34,171 bases of DNA from Chloroflexota bacterium (GTDB lineage: Bacteria > Chloroflexota > Anaerolineae > J102): positions 1-34,171 of the forward strand of contig JAKOVD010000171.1 of the NCBI GenBank assembly GCA_029782215.1, in the 5' to 3' direction. The translations under genes were made by a program, and so were the position numbers. The notes under the pieces are model-generated. The model did no database searches. It worked only from the letters and a program-made list of their open reading frames with translations, and was not told the origin of the DNA. The stretch's first letter is position 1. Each line of letters starts with the position of its first letter. Below, piece after piece: positions 16,145-24,161 of the stretch.

Positions 16145-17395
16145 ATGATGGCATACAAGAAGATTACAGTTCCCGCCGGTGGCGAGAAAATCAGCATTGA
16201 AGACGGTAAGCTCCAGGTGCCCGATCGGCCCATCATTGCCTTTATCGAAGGCGATGGCACAGGCGCCGACATTTGGGCGGCATCGGTGCGCGTGATGGAC
16301 GCAGCCGTTGCCAAGGCCTATGGAGGCAAGCGCAAGATCTCGTGGATGGAAGTTTACGCCGGCGAGAAAGCGCTGCAAGTCTATGGACCCGATGTGTGGC
16401 TGCCCGAGGAAACGCTCGAGGCGGCGCGCGAGTTTCTCGTGGGCATCAAAGGCCCCTTGACCACCCCCGTGGGCGGCGGCATTCGCTCGCTCAACGTCGC
16501 CCTGCGCCAGGAGCTCGATCTGTACGTTTGCCTTCGCCCTGTGCAGTATTTCGATGGCACCCCCAGCCCGGTGAAGCACCCGGAACTGGTGGACATGGTC
16601 ATCTTCCGCGAGAACTCGGAGGATATTTACGCAGGCATCGAGTGGCGCGCCGAAACGCCAGAAGCCCGCAAGCTGATCGAGTTCCTGCGCAAGGACATGG
16701 GGGTCAAGAAGATCCGGTTTCCCGAAACGTCCGGCATTGGCATCAAGCCCGTCTCGCGCGAGGGCACGGCGCGGCTGGTGCGGGCGGCCATCGAGTACGC
16801 CATTGCCAACGACCGCAAATCGGTGACACTGGTGCACAAGGGCAATATCATGAAGTTCACAGAGGGCGCCTTCCGCGACTGGGGCTACCAGGTGGCCAAA
16901 GATGAATTCGGCGGCGTCGAGTTCGACGGCGGGCCCTGGTGCCGGCTGCCCAACGGCATCGTCATCAAGGATGTCATCGCCGATGCCTTCCTGCAGCAGA
17001 TCCTGACCAGGCCTGCCGAATACGACGTGATTGCCACCCTGAACCTGAACGGCGACTACATCTCCGACGCCCTGGCGGCCCAGGTGGGTGGCATCGGCAT
17101 CGCGCCCGGCGCCAATATCAACTACCTGACCGGCGCTGCCATTTTCGAAGCCACGCACGGCACCGCCCCCAAATACGCCAACCAGGACAAGGTCAATCCC
17201 TCGTCCGTCATCCTCTCCGGCGAGATGATGTTCCGCTACCTCGGCTGGGTCGAGGCCGCCGATCTGATCATTTCCTCCATGAAGCGCACGATCGCCGCCA
17301 AGACGGTGACCTACGACTTCCACCGCCTCATGGAGGGCGCCACGCTGTTGAAGTGCTCCGAGTTTGGCGACGCGTTGATCCGCAACATGGACTGA
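16145..17395 (+). CDS. icd: NADP-dependent isocitrate dehydrogenase
   Basis: This cytosolic TCA-cycle enzyme oxidatively decarboxylates isocitrate to 2-oxoglutarate with NADP+ and a divalent metal. The 416-aa length equals the E. coli enzyme, and similarity is visible throughout. Isocitrate-binding residues are S115, N117 and R121 in GGGIRSLNVALRQ, plus R131 and R155. THGTAPKYA (K343, Y344) with Y390 and R394 near the C-terminus are the residues that select NADP+ over NAD+. S115 corresponds to the serine phosphorylated by the E. coli AceK kinase, but no aceK is visible here. GGAAG precedes the ATG at 16145, and a second ATG follows directly. It has its own terminator, and the sdh operon lies downstream. 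Confidence 0.97.
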   Translation: MMAYKKITVPAGGEKISIEDGKLQVPDRPIIAFIEGDGTGADIWAASVRVMDAAVAKAYGGKRKISWMEVYAGEKALQVYGPDVWLPEETLEAAREFLVGIKGPLTTPVGGGIRSLNVALRQELDLYVCLRPVQYFDGTPSPVKHPELVDMVIFRENSEDIYAGIEWRAETPEARKLIEFLRKDMGVKKIRFPETSGIGIKPVSREGTARLVRAAIEYAIANDRKSVTLVHKGNIMKFTEGAFRDWGYQVAKDEFGGVEFDGGPWCRLPNGIVIKDVIADAFLQQILTRPAEYDVIATLNLNGDYISDALAAQVGGIGIAPGANINYLTGAAIFEATHGTAPKYANQDKVNPSSVILSGEMMFRYLGWVEAADLIISSMKRTIAAKTVTYDFHRLMEGATLLKCSEFGDALIRNMD

Positions 17396-17420
17396 GCTGG
17401 CAGTGCACCTTGCTCACCAA

Positions 17421-17449
17421 GACGCCCCCGGCAGCGGGGGCGTCTTTTT
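17421..17449 (+). terminator. Intrinsic terminator of icd
   Basis: GACGCCCCC (17421-17429) pairs with GGGGGCGTC (17436-17444) across a 6-base loop and is followed by TTTTT. It begins 26 bases after the icd stop. Confidence 0.92.
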
Positions 17450-17510
17450 GTTCTACCGTCCTGCCAATGGCGCCCGCGGCGGGCGAAGACGCGTTTGTAC
17501 TAAATTTCGC

Positions 17511-17539
17511 TTGACGGACGGGCGGGAATGCGGCACAAT
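17511..17539 (+). promoter_or_regulatory. Predicted promoter of sdhCDAB
   Basis: TTGACG (17511-17516) and CACAAT (17534-17539) are 17 bases apart. The A/T-richer stretch just upstream (about 17493-17510) could act as an UP element. Transcription would start near 17546, about 63 bases before sdhC. Confidence 0.55.
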
Positions 17540-17608
17540 ACAGCCCCAATTTTCAATCGTCTACTGCACGTTCATCACCGTCGATCGCAACCCGCGAAGG
17601 AGCGCAGT

Positions 17609-17995
17609 ATGGGACAAGCCATCTCATCTCTCTGGAGAGGCATCACCTATCGGGGACGAGAAGGTCATTACGCCTTCATTCTGCACCGCCTGGCCGGGGT
17701 CGGGGTTCTGGCTTTTCTGGTGCTTCACGTGTTCGATATCTTCCTGATGGCTTTCGGAGAGAATGCCTTCAATGACTTTCTGACCCTGTACACCAACCCC
17801 ATTGCGCGGGTGGCTGAGGTCGGCCTGATCTTCGGCGTGGTCTACCACGCTTTCAACGGCCTGCGCATTATCATCATCGACTTCTGGCCATCGACCACCG
17901 TTTACTCGCGCCAGCTTTGGTGGCTGGTGGTGGCAATCACCCTGGTCCTCACCCTGGTGGGCGGCTTCTTCACGCTCCGTCACTTCTTCATGTGA
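17609..17995 (+). CDS. sdhC: Succinate dehydrogenase cytochrome b subunit
   Basis: SdhC is the 128-aa membrane anchor of complex II, which helps bind quinone and heme b. Three transmembrane segments are visible (about 22-48, 67-88 and 101-125). The family signature HRLAGVGVLAFLVLHVFD begins at H26. H80 in VVYHAFNGLRIIIIDF is the likely axial heme ligand. The ATG at 17609 is chosen because GAAGGAG lies 6 bases upstream. An in-frame ATG at 17528 lies within the predicted promoter and is excluded. It is the first gene of sdhCDAB and is followed by sdhD after 13 bases. Confidence 0.93.
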   Translation: MGQAISSLWRGITYRGREGHYAFILHRLAGVGVLAFLVLHVFDIFLMAFGENAFNDFLTLYTNPIARVAEVGLIFGVVYHAFNGLRIIIIDFWPSTTVYSRQLWWLVVAITLVLTLVGGFFTLRHFFM

Positions 17996-18008
17996 TCGGG
18001 AGGCACTC

Positions 18009-18407
18009 ATGACAACACGCGTCAGTCGTTTAACCCTGGCTCGCCAACGCCCCATGAAAGGCGGATTCGAGACTTTCTCCTGGTACTTCATGCGCGTCAG
18101 CGGCGCCCTGCTGCTCCTGATCGCCGTCCTCCACTTGATGATCATGCACGTCTACATCGGCGTCGAGAACATCACGTTCGCCGTGGTGGCGGAGCGTTGG
18201 ACGGGGACATGGGGGCCGTTCTGGCGAGTCTACGACCTGGCCTTGCTTACGTTCGGACTCGTCCACGGCTTCAACGGGCTGCGCTGGGTCATCGACGACT
18301 ACATCCACAGGCCCGGCTGGAACGCAGCCTTCAAGGCCATCGTGGGCATCCTGGCGACCATCGTCATCATGATGGGCGCTTACATCATCTTCAGCTTCCA
18401 GGCTTAG
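18009..18407 (+). CDS. sdhD: Succinate dehydrogenase hydrophobic anchor subunit
   Basis: SdhD is the second membrane anchor of complex II, 132 aa with three transmembrane segments. H86 in LVHGFNGLRWVIDDY is the likely heme-ligand histidine. H42 and H47 on the first helix are further candidates. The H-x-F-N-G-L-R motif is shared with SdhC, so the two anchors look like diverged copies of one another. GGGAGG lies 5 bases before the ATG. It is 10 bases upstream of sdhA. Confidence 0.92.
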   Translation: MTTRVSRLTLARQRPMKGGFETFSWYFMRVSGALLLLIAVLHLMIMHVYIGVENITFAVVAERWTGTWGPFWRVYDLALLTFGLVHGFNGLRWVIDDYIHRPGWNAAFKAIVGILATIVIMMGAYIIFSFQA

Positions 18408-18417
18408 GAGCGAACCT

Positions 18418-20232
18418 ATGCAGTATCATCGGCATGACGCGATCATCGTGGGCGCCGGCGGGGCTGGGTTGATGGCGGCGCTCTACGCCAGTCGCCAGGT
18501 GGACACCGCCGTGGTTTCCAAACTCTACCCGACGCGCTCGCACACGGGCGCCGCCCAAGGCGGCATCGGCGCCGCCCTGGGCAATCTCGAAGAAGATCAT
18601 TGGGAATGGCACGCCTATGATACGGTCAAGGGCTCGGACTGGTTGGGAGACCAGCCGGAGATCGAGGCCATGTGCCGCGAGGCCATCGACGTGATCATCG
18701 AGCTGGAGCACATGGGGCTACCGTTCGACCGCACTCCCGACGGGCGCATCTCCCAACGTCCCTTTGGGGGTCACACAAACAACGTCACCAAGAAACCGGT
18801 GCGCCGCGCCTGCCACGCCGCCGACCGCACAGGTCACATGATCCTGCAGACGCTGTACCAGCAGTGTCTGAAAAACAAGGTCAACTTCTACGATGAGTAC
18901 CAGGTCATGGACCTACTCGTCAACGAAGGGCGTGTTTGTGGCATCATTGCCTACGAAATCGACAGCGGCGAGCTGCACGTCTTCCACGGCAAGGCCGTGC
19001 TCTTTGCAACGGGCGGCTTTGGGCGCATGTGGAAGATCACGAGCAACGCCCACGCCCTGACCGGCGATGGCAATGCCATCGCCCTGCGCCGGGGCATCCC
19101 GCAGGAGGATATGGAGTTCTTCCAGATCCACCCCACCGGCATCAAGGGCATGGGCATTCTCATCACCGAGGGCGTGCGCGGCGAAGGTGGGGTCCTCATC
19201 AACGGCAAGGGCGAGCGCTTCATGGAGCGGTACGCCCCGACCGTCAAGGACCTTGCTTCCCGCGATGTCATCTCACGCGCCATCTATGAGGAGATCGCCG
19301 AAGGACGGGGTGTCAACGGCGAGGATTATGTCTACCTCGACGTGCGGCCCGAGATCGTGAACAAGTACTTCGAGCAGGATGGCGTCAAGAACCCCGACGG
19401 CACGCCGCGACGCATCACGGCTGAGGAGGTGGAGAAGAAGCTGCCTGACATCGCCGACTTCTGCCGCGTCTACCTCAACGTCGATCCGGTCAAGCAACCG
19501 ATGCCGATCCAGCCTACGGCCCACTATGCGATGGGCGGCATTCCCACCGACGGCATGGGCCGCGTCCTGGGCGATGGCAAAGAGGCCGTTCTGCCGGGCT
19601 TCTACGCCGCCGGTGAGTGCGCCTGCGTCAGCGTTCACGGCGCCAACCGCCTGGGCACGAACTCGCTGGTCGACCTCGTCACCTATGGGAAGTGGGCCGG
19701 CGCCGATATGGCCGCCCATTGCCAGGAAATGGAGCTGACGCCACTGCCAGAGGAAACGTGGCAGCCCATCGCTGCCGCCCTGGAGCAGATTCGCAGCCGC
19801 AGCGAAGGTGAAAACGTCGCCGACATCCGCAGGGACCTGCGGGAGATGATGATGCGCTGCGTGGGTGTGTTCCGTTACCAGGACCGCCTGGACGAAGCCG
19901 TCGAGGTCGTCCGCGAGCTCCGTGAGCGCTACGAGCACATCACCATCATGGACAAGGGCAAGCGCTTCAACACAGAGCTTCTCGAAGCCTGGGAGCTGGG
20001 CTGCCTTCTGGACCTCGCCCTGGTGACGGCCACCGCTGCCGCCGCCCGCAAGGAATCGCGAGGCGCCCATGCTCGTGCGGACTTCCCTGATCGCAACGAC
20101 CAGGAATGGATGAAGCACTCGCTTGCCTGGTTGGAGGAAGGGGACAGCGTCGTTCTCGACTACAAACCTGTACGCCTGGTCACCAAGCCCGACGGCACCC
20201 CCAAGTATCCGGCCATCAAACGCGTGTACTAG
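18418..20232 (+). CDS. sdhA: Succinate dehydrogenase flavoprotein subunit
   Basis: SdhA oxidises succinate to fumarate at a covalently bound FAD and passes electrons to SdhB on the cytoplasmic side. The 604-aa protein begins with the dinucleotide-binding loop GAGGAG (12-17). RSHTGAAQGG follows, in which H42 is the covalent FAD-attachment histidine. HPTGI, GERFMERY, a catalytic-region Arg in RDVISRAI, and HYAMGGIPTD are all present, as is the C-terminal capping helical domain (residues about 450-604). AGGAG lies 7 bases before the ATG. It sits in the operon between sdhD and sdhB, 23 bases before the latter. Confidence 0.97.
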   Translation: MQYHRHDAIIVGAGGAGLMAALYASRQVDTAVVSKLYPTRSHTGAAQGGIGAALGNLEEDHWEWHAYDTVKGSDWLGDQPEIEAMCREAIDVIIELEHMGLPFDRTPDGRISQRPFGGHTNNVTKKPVRRACHAADRTGHMILQTLYQQCLKNKVNFYDEYQVMDLLVNEGRVCGIIAYEIDSGELHVFHGKAVLFATGGFGRMWKITSNAHALTGDGNAIALRRGIPQEDMEFFQIHPTGIKGMGILITEGVRGEGGVLINGKGERFMERYAPTVKDLASRDVISRAIYEEIAEGRGVNGEDYVYLDVRPEIVNKYFEQDGVKNPDGTPRRITAEEVEKKLPDIADFCRVYLNVDPVKQPMPIQPTAHYAMGGIPTDGMGRVLGDGKEAVLPGFYAAGECACVSVHGANRLGTNSLVDLVTYGKWAGADMAAHCQEMELTPLPEETWQPIAAALEQIRSRSEGENVADIRRDLREMMMRCVGVFRYQDRLDEAVEVVRELRERYEHITIMDKGKRFNTELLEAWELGCLLDLALVTATAAAARKESRGAHARADFPDRNDQEWMKHSLAWLEEGDSVVLDYKPVRLVTKPDGTPKYPAIKRVY

Positions 20233-20255
20233 CAGACAGCCGGCGGAGAACTCCC

Positions 20256-20969
20256 ATGACAATGCTCCAACTGAACGTCAAGATCCTGCGCTTCAATCCT
20301 GAAGTGGACAAGAAGCCGCACTGGAAGGAATACAAGGTCGAAGCGCCCGACAACGCGCAGGTGCTCGACGTGCTGCACCTGATCAAGTGGTATCAGGATG
20401 GCACCCTGACGCTGCGCCGTTCGTGCGCACACGGCGTGTGCGGCTCCGATGCCATGGTCATCAACGGCCGCAACCGCCTGGCGTGCAAGACCCTCGTGCA
20501 CGATGTAGGCACGAAGATCACGGTCGAGCCCATCCGCGGCCTGCCGGTCATCAAGGACCTGGTCGTGGACATGGAGCCTTTCTTTGCCCACTACCGCGAG
20601 GTCTTACCCTGGTTCATCAATCCCGACGCCCCACCCCTCCGCGAGCGGCTGCAAAGCCCCGAGGACCGGGAGCGCTTCGACGACACCACCAAGTGCATTC
20701 TCTGCGCCTGCTGCACCACTTCCTGCCCGTCGTTCTGGGCCAATGGTCGCTATGTCGGGCCGGCGGCGATCGTACAGGCGCATCGCTTCATTTTCGACAG
20801 CCGCGACGAGGGGAACGACGAGCGCCTGCAGTTGCTGGACCAGCGCTTTGGCGTGTGGTCCTGCCGCACGGCCTTCAACTGTGTCGAGGCCTGCCCGCGG
20901 GATATCAACGTCACCAAAGCAATCGGCGAGGTCAAGAAGGCGCTGCTCTTCGGCACCACTGACTTCTAG
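20256..20969 (+). CDS. sdhB: Succinate dehydrogenase iron-sulfur subunit
   Basis: SdhB carries electrons from FAD to quinone through three Fe-S clusters. The 237-aa protein has the [2Fe-2S] ligands C57, C62, D65 and C77. Asp replaces the third Cys, as in the E. coli protein, so this is not a defect. CILCACCTTSCP supplies C147, C150 and C153 for the [4Fe-4S] cluster together with C213. C157, C203 and C209 fit the [3Fe-4S] cluster. GGAG lies 7 bases before the ATG at 20256. It is the last gene of the operon, followed by a strong terminator. Confidence 0.96.
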   Translation: MTMLQLNVKILRFNPEVDKKPHWKEYKVEAPDNAQVLDVLHLIKWYQDGTLTLRRSCAHGVCGSDAMVINGRNRLACKTLVHDVGTKITVEPIRGLPVIKDLVVDMEPFFAHYREVLPWFINPDAPPLRERLQSPEDRERFDDTTKCILCACCTTSCPSFWANGRYVGPAAIVQAHRFIFDSRDEGNDERLQLLDQRFGVWSCRTAFNCVEACPRDINVTKAIGEVKKALLFGTTDF

Positions 20970-20989
20970 CGCGAACCCGTCCCTGGAAA

Positions 20990-21029
20990 TCAAAACCCCG
21001 GTTAGCAGTCGGGCTAACCGGGGTTTTGA
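20990..21029. terminator. Bidirectional intrinsic terminator between sdhB and the PHP gene
   Basis: A perfect 17-bp stem (20990-21006 with 21013-21029) carries AAAA at its left foot and TTTT at its right foot, with a 6-base loop. It can end sdhCDAB on the plus strand and the PHP gene on the minus strand. The 150 bases to the PHP stop also hold a weak hairpin (GTTAGG...CCTAAC) and purine-rich GAGGAGG runs, with no gene. Confidence 0.85.
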
Positions 21030-21177
21030 CGAGGAGGAGGAAGGGAGCTCGAGGAGGAACCACCGCAGTTAGGATTCAAAACCCTAACTTACCTACAGCA
21101 TACAACACTTCCCTCCCCGAAACATGAATGGGGCCTAAAAGAGGGCTATAGGGTGGGTGAAAAGGGGGTGCTTCAGG

Positions 21178-22236
21178 TCAAACAACATAGATCGGGTTCG
21201 AGAAGATCCAGCCGCGGGGCTTGAACCACCAGGATTTCCACACCTCTACCCGGTAGGCACCAGGCAGGTGCGTCGCGTAAGTGAGGCTTGTACCCGTCGC
21301 CTCCGCCACAACGCCTTGGCCGGCGCGAATGAGCCTGATGTCTGCTGACTCGGGCGTTTCCACCCGGAAGGTCACCGGCTGGCCACCGCCCTCCAGCGTG
21401 TCCCCAAGGGTGGCGCCGCCAGTGACGGAGGTAGCCGCAAAACGAAAGCCGTTTGTGGCGCCTGCCATGTCATAGGCCACCCAGGCGCGACCCGCCGCCA
21501 ACGCCTCATAGACCATGTCCCGGTCGTGGTCGATGTACCGGTCGAAAGGCTCTGGGGTAAGGATGTGGGTGTTGACAGCCCGGAAGCAATAGTCGTAGGA
21601 CAGAAAGCGGCGGCGAATAGGACCCAACCTGAAGACCTGGGCGTGGGCGTCAGAGCCGCCGATGGCCACCACGGGCTGGCGCAGCAGGAGTTCATCCCAG
21701 CGCTCGAGCATTTCGGGATAGGGCGCCGTCGTGAAGTACTGGGGCACGAAGCTGAAGAGCAGCGCCTGCACCTTGCTGGTGGCATAGGGGCGGAATTCAG
21801 ACATGAAGTTCCACAGTTCCACGCCGGTGAACCCTTCAAGGTCCCACTCGGTCCACGGAAAATGCTCCCGGACCAGGGGACCAGGCTTATCGACGGGATG
21901 GGCGAAAAAGGTCAACCCGCCCCGCGCCCGCACCGCATCCACCAAGCCCTGGGGGTTCGCGGCGAAACCACTCACGTCCTCGTGCACCCCCAAGGTCAGG
22001 CAGTGGTTGCGTTCGGGCTTCAGTTCACGGTCGTGTACTTCGATGTCGAAAAGCACCAGCACATCCCCATCCCATCGCTCCCAGGACTGGTCCAACAGGA
22101 TGTTGTGATCGGTCACGATGATGAAATCCAGGCCCGCGGACCTGGCCGCCGCAGCCAGGTCCTCAGGCTGCCCGGCGCCATCGCTGTGCACCGTGTGCAT
22201 ATGGATATTGCCGCGGTACTCGTAGAAGGCGGCCAA
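21178..22236 (-). CDS. PHP-domain metallohydrolase (CehA/McbA-like)
   Basis: The product is 352 aa. The PHP metal-binding motifs are in order: HMHTVHSDG (H12, H14, D19), VTDHN (D43, H44), E66 in FDIEVHD, FFAHPV (H113) and AIGGSDAH (D196, H198). Such enzymes use a polynuclear metal centre for phosphoester or related hydrolysis, and the substrate here is unknown. Residues about 265-340 look like a beta-sandwich (PVTFRVETPESADIRLIRAG, then TYATHLPGAYRVEVW), as in CehA-like proteins. The start is TTG at 22236, which lies 2 bases after the TrmI stop with GAGGAG 5 bases upstream. A longer in-frame opening only overlaps the TrmI gene and is not used. Translational coupling to trmI is likely. Confidence 0.85.
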   Translation of the reverse strand: MAAFYEYRGNIHMHTVHSDGAGQPEDLAAAARSAGLDFIIVTDHNILLDQSWERWDGDVLVLFDIEVHDRELKPERNHCLTLGVHEDVSGFAANPQGLVDAVRARGGLTFFAHPVDKPGPLVREHFPWTEWDLEGFTGVELWNFMSEFRPYATSKVQALLFSFVPQYFTTAPYPEMLERWDELLLRQPVVAIGGSDAHAQVFRLGPIRRRFLSYDYCFRAVNTHILTPEPFDRYIDHDRDMVYEALAAGRAWVAYDMAGATNGFRFAATSVTGGATLGDTLEGGGQPVTFRVETPESADIRLIRAGQGVVAEATGTSLTYATHLPGAYRVEVWKSWWFKPRGWIFSNPIYVV

Positions 22237-22238
22237 CC

Positions 22239-23081
22239 CTACTCCTCGGGCCACTGGCCGAATTCGACGGCGCGGCGCTTCGTGCGATTGTCGGCGCCGA
22301 ACAGGCGGTAGCGGGCGTCCAGCTTGCGGGCAAACACAAGATAGCCGGTGTGAGCGACCATGCGATCCGACGGGCGCAGGCGATTGGCGACGGGCTTGTA
22401 GGACCGGACAAGAAGCTCCTCGACGCGGATGTCCACGAAGTTCCCCGCCTCCAGCGCGACCAGTAGGTCGCTCACCTGGTTGGTCGTAGGAACCAGCGAG
22501 CCAAACAGCCCGCCCAACATCAGCGCCGCCTCCGCCTGGGGGATATAGGCGGCGGCATCCCGCACATCCAGAAAGACGGCGTCGACCTCGGTCTCGTCGA
22601 AGCCTTCGGCAATATCCCGTATCTTCAGATCGACGTAGGGCAGGAGCCCCACTTGCGCCAGGTTGCGGCGGGCCACCGTCTGGTGCTCGGCCCGCGCCTC
22701 GTAGCTGTAGATGCGGCCTTCCGGCATCACGGCGCGGGCAAAGGCCAGGGTCAGGCCGCCGCTGCCTGTGCCCGCCTCGATCAAACGCCGCCCGCTCCAA
22801 AGATCAAGCTCCATCACCAGATGCGCCGCATCCTTGGGATAGATGATCTGCGTCGTACGCTTGAGGTAGCGCAGCAGATCGGACGTGGTCGGGCGCAGCA
22901 CCAGGAAGCGCTGGCCGAGATGCGTGGCGATCATGCCGCCGAAGGACTGGCCGATCAGATCGTCATAGGGCAAGCGCCCCTTGTTGGTGAACCAGGCGCC
23001 GCCAGGCTGGGGCGAAATGACATAGCGCTTGCCATCTTCGCCGATCAAAAGAACAGGTTGGTTGGCCTCAACCACAGCCAC
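22239..23081 (-). CDS. trmI: tRNA (adenine-N1)-methyltransferase, TrmI type
   Basis: The enzyme uses S-adenosylmethionine to methylate N1 of adenine 58 in the T-loop of tRNA and works as a tetramer. The 280-aa product has the small N-terminal beta domain, the family hallmark RTTQIIYPKDAA (about 75-86) and SAM motif I, EAGTGSGGLT (102-111). The acidic motif YSYEAR and VDAVFLDVRD follow. I choose GTG at 23081 because GGAG lies 7 bases upstream. GTG at 23096 is the alternative and adds five residues. A promoter lies at 23113-23141. The PHP gene follows with a 2-base gap. Confidence 0.92.
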   Translation of the reverse strand: MAVVEANQPVLLIGEDGKRYVISPQPGGAWFTNKGRLPYDDLIGQSFGGMIATHLGQRFLVLRPTTSDLLRYLKRTTQIIYPKDAAHLVMELDLWSGRRLIEAGTGSGGLTLAFARAVMPEGRIYSYEARAEHQTVARRNLAQVGLLPYVDLKIRDIAEGFDETEVDAVFLDVRDAAAYIPQAEAALMLGGLFGSLVPTTNQVSDLLVALEAGNFVDIRVEELLVRSYKPVANRLRPSDRMVAHTGYLVFARKLDARYRLFGADNRTKRRAVEFGQWPEE

Positions 23082-23112
23082 GGGTGCTCTCCTCACCGCT
23101 CAAGGTCGGGCG

Positions 23113-23141
23113 ATCATAGCACGCCGCTCGTCCGGGGCCAA
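23113..23141 (-). promoter_or_regulatory. Predicted promoter of trmI-PHP
   Basis: On the minus strand TTGGCC (23136-23141) and TATGAT (23113-23118) are 17 bases apart. The elements are the same as those before icd. Transcription would start near 23106, about 25 bases before the trmI GTG. Confidence 0.65.
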
Positions 23142-23186
23142 AGCCCACAGCCGCTCATTGCCCCGACGTCGTTGCTCAGGAGCCTT

Positions 23187-24014
23187 TCAACCTGCGGCGT
23201 CGCCAAGGCGGTAGTGGACAACACGCACCGCCCTGGCGATGAAGGGGACGTACCGCATGAGCCGGAAAGCGCCCAGGCGCGGCTCCGGCTCGTCGAAGTA
23301 ATACCACTGGCTGATCAGGCGAATGCCGGGCGCCCACGCTTCCACATCCCGATCATCCTTGAGTCCCCAGCGCGGCTTGGGCATGTCCGGCGGCACCGGG
23401 TGCAGGCGGACTACCACCGGCGCATAGACGTCGCAGACCAGCTCGGCGCCGGGGAACCGCCCGGCGATCGCCTGCACCAACCGTTTGACTTCAGCCTCAG
23501 CCAGGTAAACCAGCACAGCCTCGGCCAGGAAGAGGATGGGCCGGCCAGACTTTCCCGCCTGGCTGCTCAGGACATCCATCCATGAGAAGTCGAGCACCGA
23601 GCCTGCGGTGAAATGGCTGCGCGGGGTCTCGTCGAGCAGATCCTCCCTCAGGGCGATCACCTCCGGCAGATCGACGCCGTACCACTCTGCCTGCCCGTTG
23701 TCGACGCGCTCGAAGCGGGTGTCGAGCCCGCAGCCCAGGTCGACGAGCACGCCATCGGGATGCATTGCCAGGAATACCCGCGCCTGCCGGTCGAATTCCC
23801 TCATGCGGAGCAGGAAACTGACCCGATCGCCCTCCGGTCTCTGCACGCTGGCGAAGTCCGCGTCGAGCCGGCGGGCCAGCTCCACCGCCGCAGGGTCGCG
23901 GACCAGGGCATCGGGGCGCTGGCTCTCACTCGCCCGGATAGACAAAGGTATCAGAAGCGTCCTGGAAACCGCGTTCAGGTTGCGCAAACGGTCTGCGGGC
24001 ATGGGGCCGCTCAT
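23187..24014 (-). CDS. LCM-type (PPM1-like) SAM methyltransferase
   Basis: The 275-aa protein resembles bacterial leucine carboxyl methyltransferase-family enzymes (PF04072), which methylate carboxyl or hydroxyl groups of mostly unknown substrates. SAM motif I is VLVDLGCGLDTR (89-100), followed by the acidic strand WYGVDLPEVI and the family-typical LFLAEAVLVYL. The end, YFDEPEPRLGAFRLMRYVPF, recurs in a decayed copy just upstream. GGAGG lies 6 bases before the ATG. The ATG overlaps the stop of that remnant as ATGA, so the gene was probably second in a tandem pair. The substrate cannot be told from sequence. Confidence 0.85.
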   Translation of the reverse strand: MSGPMPADRLRNLNAVSRTLLIPLSIRASESQRPDALVRDPAAVELARRLDADFASVQRPEGDRVSFLLRMREFDRQARVFLAMHPDGVLVDLGCGLDTRFERVDNGQAEWYGVDLPEVIALREDLLDETPRSHFTAGSVLDFSWMDVLSSQAGKSGRPILFLAEAVLVYLAEAEVKRLVQAIAGRFPGAELVCDVYAPVVVRLHPVPPDMPKPRWGLKDDRDVEAWAPGIRLISQWYYFDEPEPRLGAFRLMRYVPFIARAVRVVHYRLGDAAG

Positions 24015-24148
24015 CCCTCACCTCCCTGGAGTTGGTAGTGAAAGACGCCTATCGCCGTGGCGAGGAAGGGGAAGAGGCGCATTTGCAGGGCGCCGCGCAT
24101 GCGGGGCTCAGGATATTGGAAAGGGTATCGTTCATCGACACGGTCAAC
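24011..24148 (-). pseudogene. C-terminal remnant of a second LCM-type methyltransferase
   Basis: About 45 codons end at TGA 24011-24013. ERYPFQYPEPRMRGALQMRL, then FPFLATAIGVFHYQLQ, lines up without gaps with the C-terminus of the adjacent intact enzyme: YPEPRMRG with DEPEPRLG, MRLFPFLATAIGVFHYQL with MRYVPFIARAVRVVHYRL. The SAM-binding part is missing. Upstream the frame runs into the end of the isoprenylcysteine-methyltransferase-like gene with no start in between. Nucleotide identity to the intact copy looks low, which suggests an old duplication followed by deletion. It may still carry the ribosome binding site of the intact gene. Confidence 0.75.
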
Positions 24149-24161
24149 CTCCTGCTGACGC

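Noticed and set aside
20424..20486. Missing third cysteine in the SdhB [2Fe-2S] motif as a possible defect
   Set aside because: Asp at this position is the same substitution found in the functional E. coli SdhB.
22237..22800. N-terminal extension of the PHP protein up to 540 aa
   Set aside because: The extra part is out-of-frame trmI sequence. The TTG at 22236 has its own ribosome binding site, and the PHP motif HMHTVHSDG begins 11 codons later.
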